Assembly: GCA_010015805.1 (NCBI GenBank)
Contig: ML978124.1
Location: 372,001-436,000, forward strand
Length of the DNA: 64,000 bases
DNA from: Rhizodiscina lignyota
Taxonomy: Eukaryota; Ascomycota; Dothideomycetes; Aulographales; Rhizodiscinaceae
Reading direction: 5' to 3'
A program made the translations under genes and the position numbers. Under the pieces are notes generated by a model that saw only the letters and a list, made by a program, of their open reading frames with translations, had not been told where the DNA came from and did no database searches. Of this stretch, positions 9,549 through 20,641 are shown piece by piece. The stretch's first letter is position 1. Each line of letters begins with the position of its first letter.

Positions 9549-11651
9549 ATGGAGCTCTGTTCGAGATGTAATAGCATCACCCTTGAGAAATTAACTGCGC
9601 CTTTACCAGATCCGGCACCTTCTGTACCATCTCATCGGAGGCAGTCTTTAAAGGGTTACAATGGCTTCCCTGATATGCGCCGGGGGAGCATGTTGTTGTT
9701 TGAGGACTACGGAAAATTCATTATCTCTAAAGAAACATGTCCGCTATGTCAACTTATTTTTCAGGAGCTTCGAAGCCTCCACGGGCTCAATTATACTTCA
9801 ACGCGTAACAGGCCCATATACATTACTCCAAAGAAGGACGAGCTTGGTCGTACTTTCCCCTACCTAACGGGGTCTGGCCACTTTATCACTGGTCTTGTTG
9901 TCGCCTTCTGGGGACAACACAGACCGCGCTGTCGAGAAGTCAGCGTGAGGCTGTTCGCAGAGAGAAGTGCGGTAATTCCACGCCTTTGCAAACCTAGCTG
10001 ACTTCTCGGAAGGCCACCCTGCGGCGCAGAGCGGTGACATTATCGGTCGCAGATTCCTCCCCAGCTCTGGCTGCGACGAAGCTGGGCAACTCATACGAAG
10101 CTGGCTAAATGCATGCAAGAGGGAACACCGTAAATGCACTGAAACGTTATCCAGGCACATCATGGATGACACCCAAGAGCCGACATTGCCAAAACGTGTC
10201 ATCAAGATCTCGCCCCTTGAAGAGCCTCTTAGGCTTCGGCTGATGATCTCTCACGGCAAGACTGGTCGATATGCTACACTGAGCCATTGTTGGGGACCTC
10301 CGGAAATGTCTCCACTGACAACAACTAGCCATAATTTCGAAGCGCACTTAAAGGCCATCGACTGGGCCAAACTACCGAAAACATTCCAAGATACCGTCCA
10401 CGTAACAAGGCAACTTGGGCTGACATATCTTTGGATAGACTCGATATGTTCGTTTCATTCACCCTGATACCGGTTTTTACACTTACCACTTCACCAGGTA
10501 TCATTCAGGACGATACTGAAGATTGGCTAACTGAATCCGCCAAAATGGGCACCGTTTATGAGCGCTCGGAAGTCACGATTGCTGCGTCTCACTCCGTCCA
10601 TTCGTGGCAAGGATTGTTCTTGAATCGATCGTCCCAGTCACCGCCCATACCTCTACCTAACTTCGACCCGCGAAGCAAAGATCTCTGTATTTACGCAGAA
10701 GCTTTCCTAAAGGACTACGCAGCCATCCAACCGGAGAGTGGGCCTCTTGCTAAGAGAGCTTGGGCGACACAAGAGTGGCTTCTTGCGCGAAGAATGATAT
10801 TTTATTGCAGAGACCGCATTCTCTGGTCCTGCCAGACCATCACGCAAGAGGAGACGGGAGAGAAGCGGTACAACACTGCGCGCAACCCGAAGTGGAAGAT
10901 TATCACGGAGCATTATTCTGAACGGCAATTAACGAAGGCAACCGATCGGCTCGTTGCGCTGAATGGCCTCGTCTCTGAGCTGTCAAAACGACTAAATGAC
11001 AGCTACATTTTGGGCCTGTGGAAGAATGCGTTGCCGGATCAGCTACTGTGGCAAGTGTCCCAGCAGGTCAAGGAGCCTTCGAACCCCCTCCAATTGCCGT
11101 CTTGGACCTGGGCGTCTGTGCCTGTTGGGATACGATACATGATCATCAAAAACGCCAAGAACCACTGCCGCCAGATAGACACGAGTGTTTCTGGATCGAT
11201 CACGATTACTGCGCGGTTGAAAAGGATATACGACCTGCGGGACGGAGGAGACCACCGTCTCAATGGGTTGTACCCTGGCATCTGTGGAGCGGTAGGTGGC
11301 GATGTTTACGCTTCCAACGCCAAAAATACTCCCCGGATGTTTTCTTATGTTGTCGACAGAGATAACGCAGAGTGTGGGTGGGCTGTGCTTGATCATTCGA
11401 TATCAAGTGACGCTAGCCTACCACCGCTATATGCCCTTGCCCTCATGGGATCACTTACGCGCAAAGCCAGCGAGCAGGACTACACCGTACCTTCTGGAGC
11501 TCAGTCGTCATCTAAAATCCAGGAATATTGGATCCTTCTTCTCGAGGCGCAAGATCTGGCTACTCACACCTTCACTCGCGTCGGCGTCGGTAAAGTGTAC
11601 GGCCAGGAATACTGGAAGGATTCGGCAGTTCAACGTGTAACACTGGTCTGA
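9549..11651 (+). CDS. HET (heterokaryon incompatibility) domain protein
   Basis: HET-domain proteins mediate non-self recognition and cell death after hyphal fusion, although most members are uncharacterised. Exons are 9549-9966, 10013-10447 and 10498-11651, giving 668 residues. An N-terminal Cys pair (CSRCNSI) and a CPLCQL motif precede the HET domain. The domain reads YATLSHCWGPPE, then [31 protein letters not shown], and then WLTESAKMGTVYERSEVTIAAS and GPLAKRAWATQEWLLARRMIFY. Intron 1 is only 46 nt (GTGCGG donor, AGCTGAC branch) and was chosen because it restores FAERSHPAAQSGDIIGRRF. Intron 2 is 50 nt and rebuilds the Cys of DSICIIQDD. No partner domain (NACHT, WD40, ankyrin) is fused to it. 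The start follows an upstream AT-rich stretch and opens MELCSRC, a common start for this class. Confidence 0.9.
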
Positions 11652-11832
11652 ACTGCTTGCGCCATGTTCGTCCACAAGGCGGAGGTGGGTCAGCAAGGCG
11701 TTCATAACGAGCAGAATTTTTTTTTTCGCTATGCAGAACTGGAAGCCGGCGTGTCAGATTCTCGGCGACATTATTACAAATTTAGCAGCAAACCATGCTG
11801 TCCGCGAGACCGGCAACAGAATCTCCTCACGT

Positions 11833-13052
11833 TTAAGCCGTCGGCCCCATAATCAGAGTCTTGATGCCCTTCGCCGCCTTCACGTCATGAAACGCCTGCT
11901 CGGCCTCTTCGAACTTCACTTTCCCCGTAATCAGCTCCTTCACGCTGATTCGCCCCGTCGAGATCAGTTCCACCGCGAGCCGGTAGTCGCCCTCGCTGTA
12001 TCTGAAGCTCCCCTTGACGTTCAACTCCTTCGTGCCCATCGCCGAGATGGGCCAGACGATCTCGTCCTTCCCCATCCCCGCCTGCACATAGGTACCGCCT
12101 GTCCGCAGCGCATGTATTGACGTCTGGATGCATATCTCCGCGCCGCTGGCGTCGATGATCACGTCTGCGCCACCGCCCAAGTTGGTCTCTGACAGCAACC
12201 TCTTTGCGCTGTCCTTTGCGCTCTCCTTCTGGCTCCGGAAGACCGCGGTCGCAGCGTACTTTTTCGCAAACTCTAATCTCTCGTCGTTGATGTCGACAGC
12301 GATGACTTTGGTCGCTCCCCACGCCTTCGCTACTGAGCAGCATAGCAGTCCCACAGGACCAGCGCCGAACACCACGACGCTATCGCCGGGCTTGATGTCA
12401 CCTTGCCGGCAGACATGTACCGCCACGCTCGCGGGCTCGACCAGCGCGCCCTCCTCCAGCGAGACATGACTCGGTAGCTTGTAGCAGAAATCCTCCGGCA
12501 GCGTGTAGTATCTCGCGAGCGTACCGTCGATGGGTGGCGTTGCGGCGAAGGCCATGTCGGGGCAGAGGTTATATCGGCCCTCCTTGCATCGCACGCAGCG
12601 TCGGCAGGGGATTCCGGGCTCCATTGCGACCTCATCACCCGGTTTGACGGTTGTGACCGCGCTTCCGACGCTGTGTACTACGCCTGCGGATTCATGGCCG
12701 AGGACCATTGGAGCTTCGACGATATAGTGACCGATGTGGCCCTCTTGCCAGTAATGGATCTGGGGTTTGGAAGTCAGTATACTTCGTGAGGGCGATGATT
12801 GTCAGGGTGTGGAAAGCATACATCGCTTCCGCAGATTCCAGTGAACTTGACTTCGACAATGACATCGTGCGGATCTTGATCTTTTATTTCTGGGACGGGA
12901 CGGTCTTCGAATTTGACTTTGCCTTTCGACTCGAGGATGAATGAAGGGTTCTGAATTCAACTGTTAGCCTGTCAATTGCATTTTGCCGTTGCCGTGCTGT
13001 CTTTTCAATGCTCGATGCGGGGTGATCGCGGGGCTCGTACCTGGTTTCCCAT
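11833..13052 (-). CDS. xdhA: Xylitol dehydrogenase (NAD+, D-xylulose-forming), zinc MDR family
   Basis: Oxidises xylitol to D-xylulose in the fungal D-xylose/L-arabinose pathway. The 355-residue product comes from exons 13041-13052 (MGNQ only), 12822-12950 and 11833-12759; the introns are 90 and 62 nt. Visible features are the catalytic-zinc GICGSD and GHESAG, the structural-zinc Cys cluster PCRRCVRCKEGRYNLC, and the Rossmann motif GAGPVGLL followed by VIAVDIN (Asp favouring NAD+). KLPSHVSLEEGALVEP and SFRYSEGDYRLAVELI match fungal XdhA better than LadA. Family members usually read SDVHYW; here the splice gives SDIHYW. A sorbitol dehydrogenase role cannot be excluded, because the families overlap. 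It is convergent with the HET gene, with 181 bp between the stops. A GGCTAA motif (minus strand, 12964-12969), the XlnR-type core, lies in intron 1. Confidence 0.86.
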
Positions 13053-16000
13053 TGTGGTGATAATGAAGTATTCAATGCGAATGAGAGAGAGATTGTGTCG
13101 AAAATAAACTATTCAGACAGCAGAGGATTGAAAGCAGCCCAATTGTTGAGGAGGAGAAATTTCGTCGTCGAGCTCCAGAATCTCCATCGTGATTCATGAC
13201 GCTATTTTGCGCGCGACGCGTCGTGATTCGGTGGGATTTCTCCCGTGGCGTACGCCATCCGAAAGAGGGACCTCCGCTCTCGGCTGACGACCAATTTATC
13301 CGCGACTTTATCCGGTCACTCTCACGGACTTCTCCTGCTCTCGCTCTCGACTTTGTTGGGAGTCAGATATCGTGACCGCTCTTTGTTTCCAGCGCCTCGT
13401 TCCGTTGACCGCACTATGTCACGAGGTAGCATACGCCGTCTGACAACATATGCCAACTGCAAAGCTGCGGTTCCGCAGTGGAAACCTTCATATTAACTGT
13501 CGCCGGGAATATCCAGCTTCTCTCGACTTGGCGGGTTGGCCGGCACGATATCCGTCCCACGATGTTCCAAGCGCTCTTCTACACGACCGTCGAATCATTA
13601 CTGAGCACTGGGGAACCGTCTTTTTCCGTGTGACGCCATGGGATAGTTCCCGTACCTAGTGGACGTGGTCGAGACTTTCTTACTCCGCTGTCGAAGACCC
13701 GGAAAAACGCCATGGCGTCACACGAAAGTGTGGTATAGAACCTTAACTGGCAGCGGTTATAATATCTTCCAGGAGACTAGTTCGTTTCGTCACATAATTC
13801 GCCAAATTTGCATCGCCAAATGCGCCATATGCGCCGCTCGACCAAGCGATATGCCATGATTGCCATCCAGATCGCACATTAACGCAGCCCTGCAGTACGG
13901 ACTAGCCAGCTAGTCTGCGCGAGTTCAGCCCATTGCCATGGATCTGGATAGTGCAAAACCAGAGTGGTCCGGCACATACAACTGTAGTTACGCGTCCCAG
14001 AGCCGAGCGAAGCTGAGAACCCGAGAGTAGCCATCCAGTCAAAGGCGTTGATAGTGGAAACATTGCTGACGCCATTGGAATTCCCAACGAATTAGCTTTG
14101 GCCTTGCTCACATGATCGTGAGCAGCTGCGCGCGATGGTGCGCATGCGGCGTGCCGAGGGGTATCACAAAAAGCAATGGTACGAAACAGACGTACGCGCC
14201 AACGATGGCACGCAGGCAAGCGCAAAAAGTGTGTGGGTGACAGGGAACAACGATAATGTGCATTGATGAAAAGCGAGTTCCATGGGGCCTGGCGTGCCCG
14301 TCCAACATGTGAAATGGAAAACTGGAGAAACTCAAAGCTAACAGAAATGACAGGAGCGACGTATCGTACAAGTCTTTGAGCCAAAACGCCAATAAAGTGA
14401 GTTGAAAGCGAAATGAAAATGCCCGAGCGCGCCAAGACGACATGGGAAAGTAGTCATACATGATTTGAAAAACGCCCCGAAATGGAAACCATCCAAACAG
14501 TTGCAGAACGATTGCAGAGCGGAAAGTGCCTGATCAGACTGGAAAGGGTATTTCGAATTGACAGCATCCTCAAGTAAGACGGTGCCCCGGAAGTTTATTC
14601 CGTTTTGCCGGACTAAACGAGTCGTCCGAAATGCGAGCATTGGCTGTTGCTCGGCGGTGTTGGTAGAAGAGAATATCGCCGTAGTGAATAGGGTCAATGG
14701 AGGAGCGCAACACCCTAACCTCTTGAGCCGCTATAGTAACCGGAATCTGGTGTCGACATGACGCCTCCTTGCGAACCGGCAGTGGACGATCCTCCTCTGC
14801 CTCTTGAATGCGTTGCGCATGCGTATCCGACGAGGACGGTCTTCTCTTGAACGGAATGGCCGCGTTGGCCGTATGCTGAGCATGCGTCTACCGCGTGGAC
14901 ATGGTATACACAATAGCACGCCGAATAGCTGTGAGAACATCAGCTCTGTCTTTTACTCAAAGTGGGCACGCGACTGGGTGAGGAAGACGCATAAGGAATA
15001 CGAGACGCGCCTACCGTTCGACGACTTGATAACACATTGCGCACGTTTATGAAGGAGATGGAGGCTAGAGACAATGGTCTGAGGCCGGAAAGCTTCGAGA
15101 ATGTTCGATTGTGCCGAAGGAGAGGAGACGAGACTGACAATCGATGAGGGTGGAAGGATGAGGTATACGTAAGAGCGGGAGGATCCAGAGGTGAATCTCT
15201 GGGAATGGGTCTGAATGTCTCGGAGCGTAGGGCTGAGGGCATGAATATAAAGCCTCAGAGGTGTAGGAGCTATGCGTGGTTGGTAATTTTGACAGATGCG
15301 TTTGTCACTCGAAAGGCCCGTCCCGTTCGTCCCGTCGTTAGCTGTCCTCGTGAGAGATCCGCATTTGATTGAAGGCAGACATTTCCGTGATCTTGATCGC
15401 CAACTGATTTGAGAGCAGATATAGTTGGGGGCTGCAAATCTATATAGCGACGAATGTGAGTGGTGAGCGGGTCGACAAGGGCTTAGAGGAGTAGCAGGAA
15501 AGAGGAACGGTCAGCAACGAGGAAAGGTGTGAGCGCAGTGATCGAAATAGGGCTGTATGAGAAGCACGCTTAGCACCGCCATGGATAGGCTAAGCTCCGG
15601 CGCACATCTAGAGATTGTGCCCGTGCAAGGCAACAGAGCGAGTGGACATGGACAGCGTGTGGCAGCAGACGTTCCCCAAGGTCGCTCAGATGCATATCCA
15701 GTGTACTGGAGTGAGGTACTAGCAGGCATCGAGCGGGACCTAGAAGGGGACCCACCATGTTGGCGCAGTTTGCTGCTTCTGCAGCATATTTTGGGTTGGA
15801 CAGGACACAGCGAACCCGATGACAGTGATAGCGGATTACTTGCATTGAGTTGACATGAGCCTCGGACGACATTCCCAATGACGTTTGCGGGGATCGCGGG
15901 AATGTTGGGAAGATCTCATGGAAATTCACCAGAGAGGAAAGAGCGGCGTGACCGCTCGGCCTATGCCGCGTGGAGCAGTTCGGTGCGGGAATGGCTCGCC

Positions 16001-18357
16001 GATTCGATCGGAACCGAAGGAAACAATGGGATATGGCGCAAAGCTAGGCACCGGTGACGGCGGGAGTGGTCGGCGGCAACGCGGGGGACGGAGGCCCACG
16101 CGCGTCCGTCGGGATATCAGCCTGGTAGGTTTCTGTACAGTGTCGTGGACCAGCAGGGTGGTGGAAGCCACGTTTCTGACGTCCGGACATGTAGCACCGC
16201 CGCGAGAATGCGAAGGGAGCTAAGAAACCAATACATTTGTTACTGAGGCGCAGATCGCTAGCCCTGGGCGGGCACTGCGTTTGACGGCGGTGACGTGAGA
16301 CATGAGACTGTACGGGGAAAATAGAAGTCGCTCAAGACGGCGGCATTTATCATGCTGCTTGTCAATCAGGGAGTTCTCGAGCGCTCAGAGGGCGATTGAG
16401 CTTGCGAGAGACCGAAAGCAGATGGAGACATACCTGCAAATGGAAAGGATGTGGCAGGAGAGAGCCGAAGATGGAGACTGTTGTCTGAATGGAATCATCG
16501 GCCGGCGTGAGCATGTTGGGTTAGCATGATCGGGGGAGGGATAAAAGCAAAGTGGTCGTCAGTGTCGTACCCCAGCCTGCGAGTCGGTCGAGTGCAGGCA
16601 CATACGACTACGACGGTACAAGGCTCCAAGGGCCAAGGCCCCACATTTGCCCTAAGAATAGGCGTGTCAGGGATTTCGAGGTTTAGTCTGAGAAGAGTGC
16701 CTGCGCTGGACGCAAAGTCAAGAAGCAGTTTGGTCTCCTCCGTCCAAGAAGCGATTCGTGAACGATCGGCGCGGCATTGCGTCCGTATGCAGTATACATA
16801 GAGCAATTGGTGCCTCCGAAGCACGGAGTGCCCGATAGACGAGATGAAGCGCGAGCAGCAGAGGCAGCAAAATCCGTGTGTGCCGTCGAGTCTAACGCGC
16901 GCCAGAAAGGCGTGAGTAATCTGCAGGGGAGGGACAGTAAGCACTTCCTGGAGATAGGCGGTGTTTGTGCTCGGCTTCGACAATCTTCGATGGGTACGAG
17001 AAAGATACCGAGAGAGATACCGAGCGAGATCCAGCGAGCTACAAGCAAGGCCGTCCATGCTACGAGGCCGTGGCGACTGGTTTGATCGACAGACTCTGGT
17101 GTAGCAACGGCTGACATGAGTGTTACAGGAGAATTATTGGAACTTTGCGAATCGGATGGCAGCCGGAGGTGGCATGCTCTGCACGATGCTAACGCGGTGT
17201 TTGCAATGCTCGATATAGCAGCGGGAATGCAACATGGACAAGGCCCTTCAACAGTTGACTCATGAATCCACTTTGCGGCCTTTGAGCGTGAAATTCGCGG
17301 TGATGGCCTGACAAATAGTGCATGCAGAGATGGCATGGCCTGAACGAGAAGCAGGTCACGTTCCTACGCGATCCCCGGATTGACGCGGCGTGGGAGGGGT
17401 GTCGATGTCTTAGATCCTTCGTTCAAAGCTTTGTTGTATCCTACACGAGTCGGCCATCAACGTCTCAATGGGGCAATTAATGCTTTTCTAGAAAGATTCC
17501 GAACTCAGACCCGCTCCGCAATTACAGATCGTGTCACCGCCTCACATCGTCAGTCCCCATCGACCCGACCTGAAACAGCACCGCGGAGCTCTGTCGTCAT
17601 CTGCCAATGTCCTAAAGTCCCAGTTAAAGTAACTTGTGCCTTTAAATACCTCTGCTTCACACGAGAGCATGAGAAACGCTCTGCCTTTAAGCTCCAACAC
17701 GCGATCACCTCATATCCATTCTTCACGTCTTGGACACCGGAGAATAGAAGTTTAGTAGGTTTGGATTTGGAATGCATTGTGCAATATATCCGATATACAT
17801 AGTACTGGACTATCAGAATGCTGCAGCAACACGGTCCACTCCCGTATCTGCAGAACAGGTCAGGCCCCCAACCGTGCCCAGGGCCTGCGTCCTGAAGCTT
17901 GACGCACATCCGCTCCCTCCCGTCCCTTGAGCCTTCTTCACAGCCACACCTCGACCCCACATACACCTCTTTCCCCTCCATCTTCCCAGTCGCATGTCTC
18001 ATGCCCGTCTCATGCACCAGAGAACGAGCTGCGAGCGCGACATAATTGCCAAGTTTTCTCAGGCCGCCACGATATGCGGCTCGAGAGGATGACACGGAAA
18101 CCCCACGGCGGAGCAGGAGGTACATGGGACCAGCCACACTCCTGACGTAACTCCGACCGTGCCCGGAAATCCGCGTCTTGTTGATCGACGTGTCGAAATG
18201 AAATGTGCAATGGCGCGTCCTCTTCGGCGTCCGAAAGGAACCGCCCGGACTAAATCTTCCAAAACCGCGTAAACTGTGTACAAGAAGTAATAAAAATGGA
18301 ATGCCAAAGCATGAACATTCCAGGAGCGAGGATGCAGCCTTGAACGAAGTGTGTCCT
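13053..18357. other. 5.3-kb gene-poor region
   Basis: No recognisable protein domain on either strand. From about 14.9 to 17.2 kb the plus strand is purine-rich (GA-rich), so the minus strand is CT-rich, as in long fungal leaders or promoters. ORFs of 100-220 codons overlap each other on both strands, are rich in Arg, Ser and Pro, and look like chance frames. The first few hundred bases must contain the xdhA promoter. The 13627-13724 inverted repeat is listed separately. The rest could be a long regulatory region, a non-coding RNA or an orphan gene that cannot be recognised by eye. Confidence 0.45.
13627..13724. repeat. 15-bp perfect inverted repeat
   Basis: CGTGTGACGCCATGG at 13627-13641 and its exact reverse complement at 13710-13724, with a 68-bp loop. 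No flanking target-site duplication was noticed. It could form a hairpin in RNA, or it could be a chance palindrome. Confidence 0.7.
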
Positions 18358-19155
18358 CTACTGCATGTACATGGCCTGCCTGCGGGTGGAGCGGACGCGG
18401 TAGACCTCCTCGTCAGACTCGCTAGAGCAGTCGCTGCTGTCGTCAGAGTAGCCGCATCGGGCGCCCTTGCAGTCGAGCTTAACGCGGTCGCCACCACGGG
18501 TGATTCCGTAGCGTTCGCAAGTGCAGCAGCTGCTGACGCTGGAGACGCTGGATGGGCTGGAAGCATCGCTGCGGCTGCTGGTGAGCGACGGAACGTCGGA
18601 CTCGGCGTCGGAGTCGGAGTCGTCGGAGTCGTCCTCCTCGGTCTGAGCAGACAGCTGGGCAGCGGCGAGCTGCTGGGCGAGCTGCTCGTAGCCGTAGGTG
18701 TAGTCGCCGTTGACGATGTGGCGGGTCTGGCCGGGCTTGACGGGCTTGGGGCTCTGGATCTCAGAGGGAGAGAGCGAGCGGCCCTTGGGGATCTCGGCAG
18801 AGACGCGGCGAGAGGAGCGCTTGCTGGAAGACTTCTCCCGGGAAGAGGACTTCTCGGTCTTGCCGACTGGGACGTCGAGAGTGTTGAGCTTGCGGCCGGT
18901 GGTGGGCTCGACGACGTGGTCCTTGGCGGGGTCGTGGGAGACGTGGTAGCCGTCAACGATGTAGTAGTACCAGTAGCGCTGGCCCTGCTTGAGAGTGGAG
19001 CCCTGGAAGCGGAAAGAGCCCTTCCAGCCACCAGACTTGGCGGGGTCCTTGGAGAGCGGGAGCTGGCCGGTGTAGTTGTCCCACGAGCCGAGCAAGTGGA
19101 CGGTCTTGCAGTTGGAAGAAGTGCGGAGAGAAAAGTTCAATTGAATAGCGGCCAT
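18358..19155 (-). CDS. AMPK-beta-type glycogen-binding (CBM48-like) domain protein
   Basis: Single-exon, 265-residue protein. Residues 1-100 form the immunoglobulin-like AMPK1_CBM fold (VHLLGSWDNYTGQLPL, GGWKGSF, YWYYYIVDGYHVSHDP), with the tryptophans and tyrosines that in this fold contact alpha-glucans. The middle is Ser/Lys/Arg-rich (KSSSREKSSSKRSSRR). The C-terminal part has an acidic Asp/Ser tract and a Cys-rich patch (SSCCTCERYG ... CKGARCGY). The AMPK beta C-terminal ASC domain is absent, so this is not the Snf1 beta subunit; it belongs to a fungal group of stand-alone CBM proteins of unknown role. The leader on the minus strand is CA/CT-rich and a TATATTAAA sequence lies at 19463-19471, about 310 bp upstream, so strong expression is plausible. 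Long antisense frames over this gene are compositional shadows. Confidence 0.82.
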   Translation of the reverse strand: MAAIQLNFSLRTSSNCKTVHLLGSWDNYTGQLPLSKDPAKSGGWKGSFRFQGSTLKQGQRYWYYYIVDGYHVSHDPAKDHVVEPTTGRKLNTLDVPVGKTEKSSSREKSSSKRSSRRVSAEIPKGRSLSPSEIQSPKPVKPGQTRHIVNGDYTYGYEQLAQQLAAAQLSAQTEEDDSDDSDSDAESDVPSLTSSRSDASSPSSVSSVSSCCTCERYGITRGGDRVKLDCKGARCGYSDDSSDCSSESDEEVYRVRSTRRQAMYMQ

Positions 19156-20641
19156 TGTGAATGATTGAATTCGGTCTGTCGATTATTTGGGGGATATTGA
19201 AATGATTGTTGGTTGTAAGTTGAGCGAGCAAGAGAGCTGGAATTAGTTTTTTTGGAGGGGTTTGTCGACCGGCGACGAAATTAAGTGATTGTGGTGGTGT
19301 TGTTTTTGGAATAATTAATTAATTGGTGGTTTGTATGGTCGAGCACCAGGCTCTTGGGGGAAAACAAAAAAGGGTGGAAGGGAAGAAAAAACCAAAAGGA
19401 CAGCTCTTTGATTGACAGACTTGCTGAGGAAAGGAAAGGAAGGCCGTATGCGAAGAGGCGGCTTTAATATAGCAGCGGACGTGCCATTCAGCAAGGCGAA
19501 GGTGGAGTGTGCTACAGCTGCACATACGCGCCGCGCTAGCGAGCTCCCGCGCCCTCATTCGCCTCGATTCGTCGCCCAGGCCCCACAGGCTGCAAGGCCT
19601 GCGGGAGCGGTCTGCCAATCAGCGCGCGCAGAGCCGCTCAGCGAGAGTGCCATGTCGTGCTTCCATCCAGGAACTCCGTGCGCCGTGAGATCCCCTCCTC
19701 AGCGCGCTGCACCAGAGGCAATCTGTCGATAGAGCATCATAGCGCCATCTGCCTCCGTTCCCTGTCGTGTGCACGAGTGCCGTGGTGACCGAGTCCGACG
19801 AGTTGGCCCTGTCTTGCCGGCCTCCTCTTGCCCCTGCAACGAGCTGCCTCCGACTGCGTGCGCCGGGCGGTTAACTGCAGCTCCGCATGGCAGCTTAAGT
19901 GGGAAAAAGGGCAGGCCGTCTTCGAATAGGCCTAGTCGCACGCCGTTTCGATATTGCTGAGGATCATGAGCTGGTCCGCTGCATTAATCGGCACTGAATT
20001 CGCCTAGAAGCAATGCATCCGGAAGTGTTTGTCTGACGCCCCGCGAATCGAGGTCACAGCCGAAGCGCCCATCACCCTGTATTCCGTAAGCGTTGTACAA
20101 CACGCCGACGCGAATCTGTTGGCTCTCTGCGATAGGAAGAGGCAAGAAGACTCGAGGTACCGGTCAGGAGCGCCGCTGCATGCAAAGGTACCGCAGTCAC
20201 GTACTTCTGCGTCTGGCCTCCCTATTTCATCGATGCTCTCGGCGCCAAATTCTAGCCTAAGGTGTATTGCATCAAGACGTCGCTAAAGTGGTCCACGTAG
20301 GTAGTCAACCGCACTTTCATGATCTGTAGCTTCTTCTTCCGATTGCAAGTAGTCTATCCCATCTTCATTGGAATCTCACCCCGAACCTTGCATGTTTATC
20401 CCGCTCCTTCTCCTGCAGAACGCGCGACTGAGACGACTCACTCGGAGAAGCGACTGTTCACTACTTATCTTCTCATCGTCATCTACCAATCAACTACCAT
20501 ATATGAGTTGCATGATTGGCTTGTACATCTTCGTACGATAGGTCATGGAGATGGTCTAGAGGGTAGGTGGTATATTAACAGTGTCTGTACCAAGCAGGAT
20601 ATCACAAAACCAGAGCCGGGCGTATTCATCGTCATATCATA
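19156..20641. other. Intergenic: CBM-gene promoter and leader / ADIP-gene 3' side
   Basis: Positions 19156-19350 read on the minus strand as an A/C/T-rich leader typical of a well-expressed gene. TATATTAAA (minus strand) lies at 19463-19471. A short (TCATA) microsatellite lies near 20631-20648. I saw no gene that can be supported. Confidence 0.4.

Noticed and set aside
16495-17336. Overlapping minus-strand ORFs of 187 and 217 codons
   Set aside because: Two frames of the same CT-rich strand. Neither has a recognisable domain or plausible start, so I treated them as composition effects.
17550-19031. 493-codon minus-strand ORF overlapping the CBM-domain gene in another frame
   Set aside because: A Ser/Pro/Thr/Arg low-complexity product produced by the Ser-rich coding sequence. 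Its tail runs into unrelated non-coding DNA.
18358-19155. Snf1/AMPK beta subunit
   Set aside because: Only the glycogen-binding domain is present, at the very N-terminus. The ASC domain that binds the alpha and gamma subunits is missing.
18205-19164. 319-codon plus-strand ORF over the CBM-domain gene
   Set aside because: It is exactly antisense to a gene with a clear domain. Its product is a Val/Ala/Gly/Leu-rich string with no domain, a shadow of GC-rich third positions.
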